From positions 155,045,613-155,109,612 of the forward strand of contig NC_081405.1 of NCBI RefSeq assembly GCF_030272615.1: a DNA stretch of 64,000 bases, given 5' to 3'. The notes beneath the pieces were generated by a model. The model was not told where the DNA came from. It saw only the letters and a program-made list of their open reading frames with translations, and ran no database searches. A program made the position numbers and the translations under genes. Origin of the DNA: Cryptomeria japonica. Its lineage: Eukaryota; Streptophyta; Pinopsida; Cupressales; Cupressaceae. This document shows, one piece after another, positions 11,393 to 22,600 of the stretch (positions within the stretch are counted from its first letter, which is position 1; each line of letters starts with the position of its first letter).

Positions 11393-11978
11393 GGTTCATT
11401 AGATTGATTCTACAAAAGTGTAGAGTGATTTTGGAAATATTGTATATATACTTGGGATAATTTTGTATATAGATGGCTATAAGCTAATTTGTATGTATAG
11501 ATGGCCATTAGTTTCTTTGTATGTATTGAGAGGCCAACTTTTGTATATAGACAATGGCCATGAGCTGATTTATATGTATTTAGAAGCCAAATTTTTTGTA
11601 TAGACGACCATGAGTTGATTTGAATGTATTCAGAGGCCAAATTTTGTATATATACAACAACTATGAGTTGATTTGAATGTATTTAGAGGCCAAATTTTGT
11701 GTCTAGATGGCTATGAGCTGATTTGTATATTTTTAGAGGCCAAATTTTATATATAGATGACCATGAGCCAATTTGTACCTATTTAGGGGCCAAATTTTGT
11801 ACATATAAGCAACTAAATGATTATAAATGCATCAATGAATCTATGATTCTACTTGAAATTAATGCACTATACTTTTGTTAATGTGTAATTCATGCATTAT
11901 TATTTTCTCATTGTGTGATTCATGCATTTTTATTTTGCAAATGTGTATTTCATGTATTATTCTTTTGTCAATAAGCAA
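11393..11978 (+). repeat. Two short tandem arrays, about 50 and 40 bp
   Basis: From about 11450 to 11815 there are seven units of about 50 bases with the core TGGCTATGAGCTGATTTG then TTTAGAGGCCAAATTT. From 11878 to 11972 there are three units of about 40 bases with the core ATGTGTAATTCATGCATT. They follow the end of gene 1 directly. Confidence 0.8.
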
Positions 11979-13570
11979 AGAGATAGTATTGCGATGGTAG
12001 GGTGTTGATTGTTTAGGCGACTTGGGGACTCGACTAGGACCCTGCCTATCTTAAAAATGCCCACTCAGACACACTCATATTGGCAATTTATGGATACGAC
12101 AAACAAAACAAGATTTACCCTATCTTGCAACTTTGCATTACACATGACTAACAATATTTGCATCAATTGAAAAATCACTTCCCTAAAAAATGACTTTGTC
12201 TCTTCAAAATTTGGGATAGGCTATTGTAGAGGGGCCTAACATGGCTTTGTGGGTTCAAATGGATGATGTGCATGTGCCTCAGATTCCAAGAAACAACTTG
12301 TCAAAGTTCGACAATTTTTTGAACTTAGGGCACTCAATAGATAGCATCGCAACGGTAGGGCGCTAAACGTTTGGACAACTTGGGGACTCAACCAAAACCA
12401 TGCCTAGCATAAAAAATGCCCACCTGAACATGCTTGCACTAATGGTTTGTGTATATGATAAACAAAATGAGATTTTCTCTTTCTTGCAACTTTGCATTGC
12501 GTGCAACTGATGATATTTGAATCAATAGAAAAAATTGTTTCTCTAAGAAAATAGCTTTGTCTCTTCAAAATATGGGATATATTATTGTAGAGGGGCCTAA
12601 CATGTCCCTGTGGGTTCAAATAAATCATTCATACATGCCCTAAATTTTGAGAAACAACCTGTCAAAGTTTGATATTTTTTTGAACTTAGGGCACTTAAGA
12701 GATGGTAGTGCGACAATAGGGCACTAAATGTTCGGGTGACCTAGGGACCCAACCAAGACCATGCCTAGCATAAAAATGCTCACTCGAACATGCTCGCACT
12801 AACGCTTCGTGGATATGGAAAATAGAACTAGATTTACCCTATCTTGCAACTTTGCATTACGCATGACTAACAATATTTGAATCAATAGAAATATTATTAC
12901 CCAAAGAAAATGGTTTTGTCTCTATAAAATATGAGATGGGTTATTGTAGAGGGGCCTAAGGTGGTCTTGTGGGTTCAAACAGATCATTTGTATGTGCCTC
13001 AGACTTTGAGAAATAGCCCATCAAAGTTCAACAATTTTTTGAACTTAGGGCACTCAAGAGATGGCGCTATAACAGTAGGGTGCTAAATGTTTGAGTAACC
13101 TAGGGACTCGACTAGGACCATGCCTAACATAAAAATGCCCACTTGGACATGCTTGTGTTGATGGTTCATGGATATGACAAAAATAACGAGATTTTCCCTA
13201 TCTTGCAACTTTGCATTGCACACAACTGACGATATTTGCATCAAAAGAAAAATTGTTTCCCTAAGAAAATGGATTTGTCTCTTCAAAATATGAGATAGGT
13301 TATTGTAGACAAGCCTAACGTGGACCCATGGGTTCAAATAGATCATTCATACATTCCCTAGATTCTAAGAAACAACCCATCAATGTTTGACAATTTTTTT
13401 AAACTTAGGGAACTCAAGAGATGGAATCGTGATGGTAGGGCATTGAATGTTCGAGTGAACTGGGGACCCAACTAGGACCATGCCTAGCATAAAAATTCCC
13501 ACTCAGACATGCTCACACTGACAGTTCATGGATACAGAAAAAAAAAAAAAAGAGATTTACCCTATCTCGC
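11979..13570. repeat. Satellite-like tandem array, unit about 360 bp
   Basis: Units start at about 11979, 12339, 12699, 13058 and 13418 with GAGATGG...GGTAGGGCGCTAAACG. They share landmarks such as CTATCTTGCAACTTTGCATT and TTTTTTGAACTTAGGGCACT. About 4.4 copies. Units differ mainly by C/T and G/A changes, many at CpG sites, as expected of old methylated DNA. No ORF is conserved across units. Confidence 0.9.
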
Positions 13571-13576
13571 AAGTCT

Positions 13577-13765
13577 GCATTGCAACTATTGATAGCTTTT
13601 GACAACTATTAACAACTTTGGACAACTGTTTACAAGTTTTAACAACTATTGACAACTATTGACAACTATTGACAACTTTTGACAACTTTTGATAACTTTT
13701 GACAACCTTTGACAACTATTGACAACTATTGACAACTTTTGATAGCTATTGACAACTTTTGATCT
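13577..13765. repeat. Minisatellite of about 11 bp
   Basis: About 17 units of TTGACAACTAT or TTGACAACTTT in tandem, directly after the 360-bp array. Units are too short and too uniform, and lack spacers, for a CRISPR array. Confidence 0.92.
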
Positions 13766-14262
13766 CAATGATCATAAAATTTGGTGAAGTTTACCAAGGC
13801 AACCAAATTAAATACTTGAAATTTAGATAATACCAATTGTCATTCATAAGTTTCATTGAATTTCAACATCATTAATTCATAACATGCTAAATTATTCATA
13901 ACTCAACCATTCATTATTGAATATACATTGTTCATAAGTTTTTCAAAATATAACCATTCTTATTGAAATGAATATACATTGTTCATAACTTAACAATTCT
14001 TAAGATGTTAATAAATTATTCAAAGTATAAAGATATGCACACAATAAAAAAATTAAATTGAATATCACCCTTTATATAAATCCAAATGTAGAATGAAAAG
14101 TTTTACAAAAATATGGCATATGTGCCAACTCAATAAAATGTACAAAAATGGCATATGTGCCAACTTAATAAAATGTGCAAAAATTACATATATGTCAAAT
14201 CAATACAATTTTTACAAAACTATGGCATATGCCATCTCAAGATCGATATACAATGGCCACAA
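13766..14262. other. AT-rich spacer in B
   Basis: Contains short repeats of ATTCATAACTYAACCATTCTTA (13850-14010) and three copies of ATGGCATATGTGCCAACT-like units (14110-14240). It would be the 3' untranslated or downstream region of the minus-strand gene. Confidence 0.5.
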
Positions 14263-16650
14263 CTAATAGTATATAACTCTAAAAAAATCATATAGTTGTG
14301 GTGGATCATCAAAATCGAGCCTCTTTGAAGTGTTGCCTGGCTTTGTAGATGCCTGCAAAATAACATTTCAAACAACAAGTTAGATTACTTATGTCAATAA
14401 TAATTTACAGTTGTCAACTTAACATCAAAATAACTATAGTGTACTATTATTTCTCTACAATTGAATGTTGATGACCTCATGTTGTGGTTTTTTTGTTGAA
14501 ATCAATTCTACAAACGATGGTCCCCTTTGACGATTAGGAGTCCTACCAAATTGGTGAGGTAGAGGATCTGTGTTATGCTCATATCACGAAAGGGGGCTAC
14601 ACTAGTTACAATATATGTCTATGTGTGTGTCTACTTCTATTTAAATGAATATTTATAATATAGAATAAATGTGTAACAAAGGCTCTGATGCTTCTCTTTT
14701 TTTCTTAGGAGGGGTGATCATTGATGAAATAGGCATCAATGTTCCTTGTATGTAAAATGATAAGATTGAAATACAATGAATGTACATATGCATATAATCA
14801 TGAATTGAGAAAATTTGAAAAATATGTACCTCTTCAATCTCTTCTTCCAATGCATGATCGGGTGCATTCATCATTGTTGTAAACAATCCTAGTCGTCCTT
14901 GTACATGTACATGACAAAAGATGTTAGACTCGATCAATCTAGATGAACATGTATAATCATAATAATTTTAAAAAATAAAATCCAAATCATGCTACAATAA
15001 CTCGTGTAATCTCTTAAAACTATTATATCTTGATTAAAATTATGCATAATTACCTTTATCCAATTAGACGTCCTTGAGAATGACCTTTGCAAAAGAGAAA
15101 TCTTAGCCACATGTGACATGCCCTAAAAGGGTAACATAATTAATATACACAAACATATAATGTTAGTATAATGTTAACTAATCAAAATTCAAATGGGATG
15201 CATATTCAATACAAACTATAAACAAGGTGTGTATAAAGAAGAATACCATATAGCTCTCTAGGCCAAATGAAATGGTCATATCGGTGGCATCATGAACTTG
15301 TGAAAAATGGACTACAGTCATCGCCTATCAAACCCCACATAAAGATGCATTACAAAGTTAATATGTATTATAAAATATTAATTTTAATTCAAACTATTAT
15401 TCTATTTTGACATGAATTGTAATTGTTTTACCTCTGATAAATATACAAGCACAAGATTTGTGGTGGATGATGTACCCAAATTTGCTACATCCTGAAGTGC
15501 ATAATGCTTTCTTTAGTTTAATTTGAACTATAATTAAAAATCTATTTACATTTGGAAACTTAAATTATTTAATAAATAAAATATTATAAATTCAAATCAA
15601 CATACCTCAGTAGCAAAGACCTGTTGCATCATGTCATCTGTGAGGGCTACGTCATCTGGTCCACCAACCTCACAACTAGCCCCACAATGTGTGCACTCAT
15701 GGTAGCTCAAACTGTTTGCATGTGCAATGTCATCTACCTCATAACATACCTTATAACAGGTGATGAATTGGTGACCAATAGGCATGCTAGAACTAGGTGG
15801 TATAACTGCATCAACATCGTTTATTGTTGCACTATCATGGGCTTCGTCACCATCATCTGGGCCAAGAGGATGTGATAAACTATTTCCCATGCTAGATGAT
15901 GGTGTCATTCAGTGTGGTAGCTGCCTAAAGAGTCTCCATCTACATAGACTCCTTCAAGGCTATAGGGACTATCACGTGCACCAAGGGTTTCAGAGCTAGT
16001 GGAACCCAATTCTGGGCATTCTGTACCTGTCGAGCCCCTGGTCTATCTTGGGAAGAGCCTCCACCTCTAACCTAGAATTCCCTCATATTAAAATAATTAG
16101 GGATCTAGTTCAGGATGAACTTGCAGTATGGTTTTCTCAAAAAATATAAAGGCACCTCAAAGTTATTGCAAGGAGGTTGGTCACAGACCATCCACCACCT
16201 ATCCCAAAATTGTGTTCTCATGGCCACGCGATTGCACCAATGTATAGGAAAACTCTTTGAATTAAGTGTAGGGTCTCATGGGTTCAAGGATCAGTGAAAA
16301 GAGCACAATATGTGCTTTTCTTATTTCTTAATTTTTTAGAGCATCATATGACAGACCTTGTGCATAAAAGTTGCAACGTGAGTTTCTATATGCATCCTAC
16401 TCAGTGACTTGTTTTGAAACTTTGTTGAAACTATTCACTATTGTTTCTAGGGCTTAGACAAGGTCTGCATGGTGTTGGTGTTCTGATGTTTTCAATCTAG
16501 GTAGTATATTGGAAATGATAACCCTATTTTGTGCTCGTCGACCTAGTAAATCCTCCTGTGTCGTTTGGGAAGGGGTTATCGAAGGATTAGGAGGATTAGG
16601 GGCATATTTTGTTGACTAGGAATGTTTCCTTGAGGGGGCTTGTTTTGTTG
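14263..16650 (-). pseudogene. B gene 2: multi-exon gene of unknown function
   Basis: Read on the minus strand, a chain of exons with proper AG/GT borders can be followed: about 16320-16650, about 15910-16300, 15600-15908, 15432-15491, 15247-15324, 15054-15122, 14830-14938, about 14470-14593 and the last exon 14263-14352 ending VIYY and a stop. Landmarks are RAQNRVIISNILPRLK and ALETIVNSFNKVS in the first exon, MRTQFWDRWW and VPLYFLRKPY in the second, CTHCGASCEVGG in the third (possibly a metal site), and KRLDFDDPPQLYDFF near the end. The first two exons carry several stops and a frame change, so the copy is dead. I do not recognise the family. It points toward gene 1, as accessory genes of plant DNA transposons often do. 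Confidence 0.55.
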
Positions 16651-17136
16651 AGAATCTGATAACAAATTTACAAAATAAAATAAAATAAAATAAATCAAAA
16701 ACTAAAAAACTATAGCAAATTTCAACATAGAGACCAACAAAAATGCATAAATATATTATAAACTAAACTCTCCTACAACGTGGCATTTTTTTTAGCTTAT
16801 AGAGATAAAATTGTGATTGTGTTTCTCACACTATACTTGGGTTGTCTTCCATTTTTTGTGGAGGTCGTGGGTAGAATGGACCCAGACGGTTTTCCAAAAA
16901 AAATTATAATATAAAAAACACCCATGGGTTATTAATCTTATTAGTAACACATACAGGATACTAATAAGATTAGTAATGTGCATGTGTTAATAAGATTATT
17001 AATAAACCATATGCATTACTAATAATATTAATAATGCATTTAGGTTACAGTTCAGATTTTCCTAACCGTAACCCGTGCACTTTTTTTTTTCAAATAACCC
17101 GTACGTGTTACCTTCATTTTTGTTTTTTTATGGTGT
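16651..17136. other. B right arm with subterminal repeats
   Basis: Holds one diverged CTATAGTG-type unit (about 16796-16842). It also has about four units of the type GGTTATTAATCTTATTAGTAA in alternating orientation (16925-17040), which pair with each other. No gene. Confidence 0.55.
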
Positions 17137-17172
17137 CCAATTTTTTGTTCACCATCTTGGTGCATTCACCCC
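17137..17172 (-). repeat. B right terminal inverted repeat
   Basis: Reverse complement starts GGGGTGAATGCACCAAGATG and continues GTGAACAAAAAA, matching the left end for about 33 bases. Confidence 0.85.
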
Positions 17173-17655
17173 TAGGTGAAACCCTAAGTTTGGAATTAAC
17201 ATTTGAATTGAATTGAAATTATAAATGTCCAAATACTTAAAGTAAATGTTGAATGATATGCCTTAGTACTATTGTAATTGATGATGGTTGATGGTGCAGT
17301 TCTCTTTGAATGCAATGACAAGTGTTGATGCAATAACATGATGAAAGATGAATGAATCAAACAAAAATACATGCTTGAAGGAATATCGATGTAAGTTTTT
17401 GCTCCATCATGCTTAAAAATGTTGAAAAAATATGGTGGGATGAAATGATTCCTTGAATGATTGAAGATGCTTGATAATAACAAATGCTTATGATAACTTT
17501 TCTTGTGAAAATAAATCAAAAGGATGCTCTTATATAGGGTTCCCAAGGTAACTTACTGATTAGGCCAACCTCCAACAGTCAAATTGAGACACTGAGATCC
17601 AAAATCACCAAGACTAGGATGCCTTGAGCATCACTATCCTAGACTAGGATACCCT
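17173..17655 (-). repeat. Element A, left LTR, segment 2
   Basis: Resumes the left LTR after B. 17175-17400 aligns with 53420-53645. The remainder has no partner because the right LTR is truncated. It ends with ACCCT (17651-17655), the target duplication of D. No gene. Confidence 0.75.
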
Positions 17656-18112
17656 TGTTCGGTGTGGAGCCTGATCAGTCTCCAAGTGGGAGATTGTTGA
17701 AATGTGGTGACTGATCAACAAAGTACTATACACTTAGCATGTATCCTTTTCGGGGTCCGGGGCTGGGTCGAGGTTTAGGGGCGGCAACCCCCGAGAAATT
17801 TTTTTTTGTCATTTTTTTTGTTGATGAAAACCGATATTGTAATAAAACCCTAAAAAGGCCAACTTTGTTTGTTGCACTAAAAATGCATGTTATAAGCGGC
17901 TGGGATGCTTAAGGCATTGTAAGGTTGATGTACTATTTTTGCTGGATAATAAGAAAGATTGGATGGATGTGTATGGTGGACGTAACCCATTCTAGGTGAA
18001 CCACGTTAAATTTATGTGTTATCTATGTCCTGTTTTATTTATTTCTTTTGTATTTAAATCTGCATATAATTGTTAGTTCATATTTGCTTCAGATCTGCTT
18101 GAAACCCTAACA
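17656..18112 (+). repeat. D 5' LTR
   Basis: Starts TGTTCGGTGTGGAGCC and ends CCCTAACA. It is 457 bases, against 497 for the 3' LTR. The 3' copy has extra GGGGCGGGAGCCCCTGAG-like material near 38640-38690. A copy of the polypurine-like motif TCTCCAAGTGGGAGATTG lies inside the LTR near 17677. Confidence 0.92.
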
Positions 18113-18114
18113 AT

Positions 18115-18126
18115 TGGTATCAGAGC
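18115..18126 (+). promoter_or_regulatory. D primer-binding site
   Basis: TGGTATCAGAGC, perfect for the 3' end of plant initiator Met tRNA, two bases after the LTR. Confidence 0.95.
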
Positions 18127-18173
18127 GAGGTTTTTCTATAAATTGGCAAGACTTTCAGATTTGAGTGGGAGCA

Positions 18174-18842
18174 ATGGAGGATTCCAAATTCAAGGTCAAA
18201 AAGTTTAACGGCCAGAATTATCAGTTATGGAAAATGCAGATGGAGGATTACCTGTATCAAAAGGATTTGTGGTGGCCGTTGGAAGGAAAGGCAAAGAAAG
18301 CAACCACAATTTCAGATGAAGAGTGGGACATTTTAGATAGAAAGGCACTAGGATCCATTCGATTGTGCCTTGCACCGTCTGTAGCATTCAATATAACAGA
18401 AGCAAAAATGACTGTAGATTTGATGGCGACATTGGCTAGGTTGTATGAGAAACCCTCAACTTCGAATAAGGTATTTCTTACGAAGCATTTTTTTAATTTG
18501 AAAATGAGTGAGGGAGGATCTATAGCGGAGCACTTAAATGAATTTAATACAATTTCCAGTCAATTGTCTTCGATAAAAATTACTTTTGTAGAAGAGGTTA
18601 GGGCTCTCTTGGTTTTATGTTCTTTGCCAGATAGCTGGAATAGCTTGGTTATGGCTGTAAGTAACTTTGTCTCTGGTAAAAATACTTTGGTATTTGATGA
18701 TATTGTTGGTGTTATCCTAAGCGAGGAAATGCGAAGGAAAAGCACAGGTGAGACTTCAACATCATCAAGTAGTGTTTTGAATGTGGAGAATAGAGGAAGA
18801 TCAAAGGAAAGAGGAAAAGGCCCTTGGAATGAGAAGTCATGA
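18174..18842 (+). pseudogene. D gag (copia capsid) up to a stop
   Basis: The ATG at 18174 fits best, since the in-frame codons before it do not include another ATG. The protein opens [20 protein letters not shown], the typical copia gag start. It continues as a UBN2-type gag domain with [10 protein letters not shown] and [14 protein letters not shown] landmarks. A TGA at 18840 cuts the frame; the zinc knuckle follows in the same frame. Gag would package the RNA and form the particle. Length to the stop is 222 codons. Confidence 0.92.
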
Positions 18843-19207
18843 GGGAAGTCAAAGAAAGGACGCTCTCAATCTAGAGGAAAGAAAGATTGTTGGTACTGCG
18901 GAAAGCCTGGTCATCTAAATAAAGATTGTTGGTCTCGAAAAAACAAAGAAGGAGACAAAAATGAAAATGATAGTAAGGAAGCTAATATTGCAAGTAATAC
19001 TTTACAAGATGCTTTAATCTTATGTTTGGATAATGTTAATGATTCTTGGGTAATAGATTCTGGGGCTTCATTTCATGCTACACCCCATAGAAAATATTTT
19101 CTAGATTATGTTCAAGGTGATTTTGGACAGGTATATTTGGGTGATGATGAGCCCTGTCAAATTGTTGGAAAAGGAAAGATAAAGATCAAGTTGCAGAATG
19201 GAAATGA
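18843..19207 (+). pseudogene. D zinc knuckle and aspartic protease, cut by E
   Basis: In the gag frame after the stop. The knuckle CWYCGKPGHLNKDC is at about 18889-18930, then the protease WVIDSGASFHAT at about 19047-19082 with the catalytic DSGA. The frame reads KLQNGN and then meets the first base of the CACTA element. It resumes at 35995 with WFL. The polyprotein was thus interrupted inside the protease to pre-integrase region. Confidence 0.92.
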
Positions 19208-19238
19208 CACTAGTACATTCGGGTCAAAATTTTGATGG
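19208..19238 (+). repeat. E left terminal inverted repeat
   Basis: CACTAGTACATTCGGGTC and onward to TTGATGG pairs with the right end. It starts with CACTA as the superfamily requires. Confidence 0.97.
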
Positions 19239-19610
19239 CAAATCGTTGTCATTCCAATGCAATTTTGTCGCACTACCGACAAAAATAGCTGTCGAAAAAT
19301 TTTTGTCGAAAGTTTCGACTATCCTTGTGGTCATTGCAATTCTGACATCCTCTCGAATCTTTCTGATGACCGCCATGGATGGTCATACCCAGAAAGAATA
19401 CCGTCGTGATCTCGGCCTACCGTCGGAATTCCGACATCAAAGGGTAAAAAATTTGATGAGGATGTTGTGCATCTGACGGCACTCCTCTATCAGAATTACG
19501 ACGGCCCTAGGAGAGTTCCGACAAGGATGTTGTGCATCCGACGACACTCCTCTGTTAGAATTTTTACCCTTTGATGTTGGAATTCTGACGGTAGGCCGAT
19601 TTTTTGGAAA
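19239..19610. repeat. E left subterminal repeats and 40-bp inverted pair
   Basis: CG-rich for this window, with repeated CCGTCGGAAT and TCCGACA motifs. One copy is the palindrome TCGGAATTCCGA (about 19423-19434), and the same motif recurs near the right end at 35882. The block 19413-19452 is repeated inverted at 19559-19598. Between them is a direct duplication of GGATGTTGTGCATCYGACG (19459 and 19525). Subterminal repeats of this kind bind the CACTA accessory protein. Confidence 0.85.
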
Positions 19611-22600
19611 AAAAATATTTATAGAAAAAGATTTCTCTACTATCTCTCTTCTCTATCCCTCTCTATTATCTCTCTTCTCTCTCCCCTCTCTAGGTCTCTT
19701 TCTCCATCCCTCTCTTCTTCTCTCCCTCTGTACTTCTCTTTCTCTACCCTTTCCAGGTCATTATCTCTTCCTCTCACCCTCTCTCATCAAAAGAGAAATA
19801 AAAACTTGCATGGCCTTATAATTCATGAGTTGAAGTTTGAGTTTAACATTTTGGAGGTAATTTTCTTAGACTATTCAATGCCCATTCTAACTAAGGTCAA
19901 TCAAAATTCAAGATAAACCTGTGGTAAAGATGAGGATCTCGAGTTCATTGGTAGAGGACTCCACTTTTGATGGGAGAAAACCCTAGTATTCAGTTTGGTA
20001 AGCTTTAGTCGAAGGTGCAGTATGACAACCATGTAGAAGGAGAACCATGACATGTTGCAAAATTAGAAGGGAAATTCTAACAAAGAGTAGCTACGTGTTT
20101 AGAACATTCAAAGCATTTCATGTCTGGGCTAGCTATCTTCTTTACTCTAGTCTAGGATTTCACATTTTTGAGAAAGCATGATTTGTATGGATGGTTTGTT
20201 TGTTTCAAATGAAGTATAGTCCAGCCTCCACCAAAATAACAATGACAGTAAGGACTAGTAGAGTAGTCTGTTAGAAGGTTTAGACATTGATAATAGTGTC
20301 TAGGTTTTCCCCAATTCTTGAATAGCATTAATAGATAATCATAAGTATAGCAAGGAATAGATTACTTAGAGCTTGTAATGAAGAAGGGTTTTGAATTAAA
20401 AAGACAATGATAAGAGTTTTTTTACGGTTCAAAACACAAAGACAATCACAATAGAAAATTACAAGTTATAGGGTTACATTGAGTAGGTTTGATTGATTAT
20501 TGAAGAATATATCGTGTTTCTCTATCAATAAATAAGAGGTCTCAAGAAGCTAAAGACAATGAAAACTAATTGATGGGCAACCTTTTGACTGTCAAGAAGT
20601 GATTGCCTGAGATGAAAGTAGTGATAAATGTCACTATCAACAAAAGAACAAACAATAAATGATAAATTTGTAACAACCAATAAATGATAAATTTGTAGTG
20701 AGATCATAGTGCCTAAATCAGTCTAAAAGCTTATAAGGATCAAAACCAAGCCATATAAGCTTCAAGAACAATTTGAGAGCATCAAAGACATCTACCATAC
20801 ATTAGAAATTGTCAAATCAATGACACATAGCAGCCTCATTACAATCTTATGTTGTATTAAATAGCAAAAGCCAAGTCTAAGATAGTGTTAGAAGGTGTGT
20901 GAGAGTCTTCAACATGGATAACTGATAGGTATAACACTGAGAGCAACAATATATGAGATTTGATGAATGAAAGTGGCCATGATATGGAGATCACAGTGTC
21001 AAGTATCACTGTCAAAGCATGAATAGAGGTCCTAATCTGAGTCTTTTCAAGAGAGAACAATAAATATGAAGCACCAAGGTCTATAGTCAGATCAGAGACA
21101 ACCATCTAGCAGTCCAAAAAAGAATCAAAAGGCTGTGAAAGGTCAAAATCACAGTATTTCCATAGCCCATGAAGTTCTAGAAGATGTACAAGGGCAGTTC
21201 ATAGTGCAAGGTCATAGGTATTTAGTGTCATAATTATTTTCTTCACCCCCAGATCTTGATGAAAGATAAAAGGATGCCATGACACAAAGTGAAAAGTCTA
21301 TAGCACTGATAAATAGGTTAGCATTATGTCATATGCATACAAGACATCATGAAGCAGATTTGACAGTAATAAAGTTGCAGCAATCATCAACTCAAGCATA
21401 ATGAAGGCATGGACACTGAGCATGCAAAAATACAATTGATAACAGTGGTGAAATGATTAATGTTGTATCACAATTTGATATCAAACTGTCTATGAAGATG
21501 GTTGTTGAAAGGTTTAGTGTTGGTTTTAAAGGTGAAAACATTGCATGAGGTCTGCCACCATAAAGGAAATACAAAGCTACAAATAAGACAATGACCATTC
21601 AAAGATAAAGCTACAAAGAACTATCAAAGAAACCATAGTCTAATGAAGAATCAAGAGACAACAGGCCTAAGTGTAGTCTCAGATATTTGAAAATGTCATT
21701 ATGGATAGTTAAGAAAAATAAATGCATTCATGATATTTGCACTCAACAAAAGAGAAGGGTTTGTATTCATCAAAGATTAGTTGAAACACTTGTGAGAGAG
21801 AAATCAATATCCATCAAGCCATAAATAAGATAATCACCATTACAAAGCACGATGAGTCAAAAATGCAATCAAGAATTATCAGTTCAAAGGATCAATAGGT
21901 GAATATTCTCTTGTTGATAATCTCTAGTGATGGTGTATAGGATCCCTGTTCCAATCTCAATGTGCCAAAGCTTGATGAGAAGTCATGGATTAGAAGTTAC
22001 AAATGCCTTAAACAGTTTTCTATTGAGAGAAGCCATATAGTCAAATCAAGACTCAAATCCACAATGGTAAGATACAAACAACAATGATAGTCAAGGAGTC
22101 ATTCATTGTAGGGTTTTCATAAAATTTTAGAATATGGTATGAGCAGTCCAAAGAATTATGACACTTCACTGAAAGGAGAAGCATATCAGTCCTTATTGGC
22201 ATCAAATTATACAAATGACAACTAGGGATGAAGCTACAGGAGACAATCACTATCTTAGCTTAAGACCCTAGAACAATATAACCCCAATGAAGAAAGCAAA
22301 AATCAAAACATAGGAGAAGTCCTAGAATCCCACTAAAATCTTATTTGCAGTCGCAAAGTTGCAAGATCAAAAGCATATAATGGTAAAGATGACCTAGGGT
22401 TCTCTTTTTATTATTGAGACAATATTATGTGAATATGATAGTTTAGCAGTCCTTGAATGCATGTGAGTAGTCCCAATGAAGAAACAATACCATCAGGCTA
22501 TTAGAATAATTTTTGAAACCTGCAATCATGTTAGATGAAACCTGCAATCATGTTAGACAAGTATTGAAAGTATAATTCATAGAGCAACCATTTCAACTAG

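Larger units (their letters stand above)
606..17172. mobile_element. Element B: DNA transposon of unassigned superfamily
   Basis: The left end GGGGTAAGTGCACCAAGATG (606) is mirrored by the right end, whose reverse complement starts GGGGTGAATGCACCAAGATG (17172 inward). About 31 of the first 33 bases match. B interrupts the left LTR of A: the uninterrupted copy at 53386-53440 aligns base for base across the joint if TA (604-605 and 17173-17174) is taken as the duplicated target. CTA or CTAG fit equally well because of the flanking C and G runs. Net of C the element is about 9.7 kb. Contents in order: AT-rich arm, palindrome and CT tract, palindromic units, plus-strand gene, tandem arrays, minus-strand multi-exon gene, right arm with short repeats. 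No 8-10 bp duplication (Mutator or hAT) is visible. Confidence 0.8.

Noticed and set aside
13577-13765. Possible CRISPR-like array
   Set aside because: Units are 11 bases in direct tandem without unique spacers, in a plant genome.
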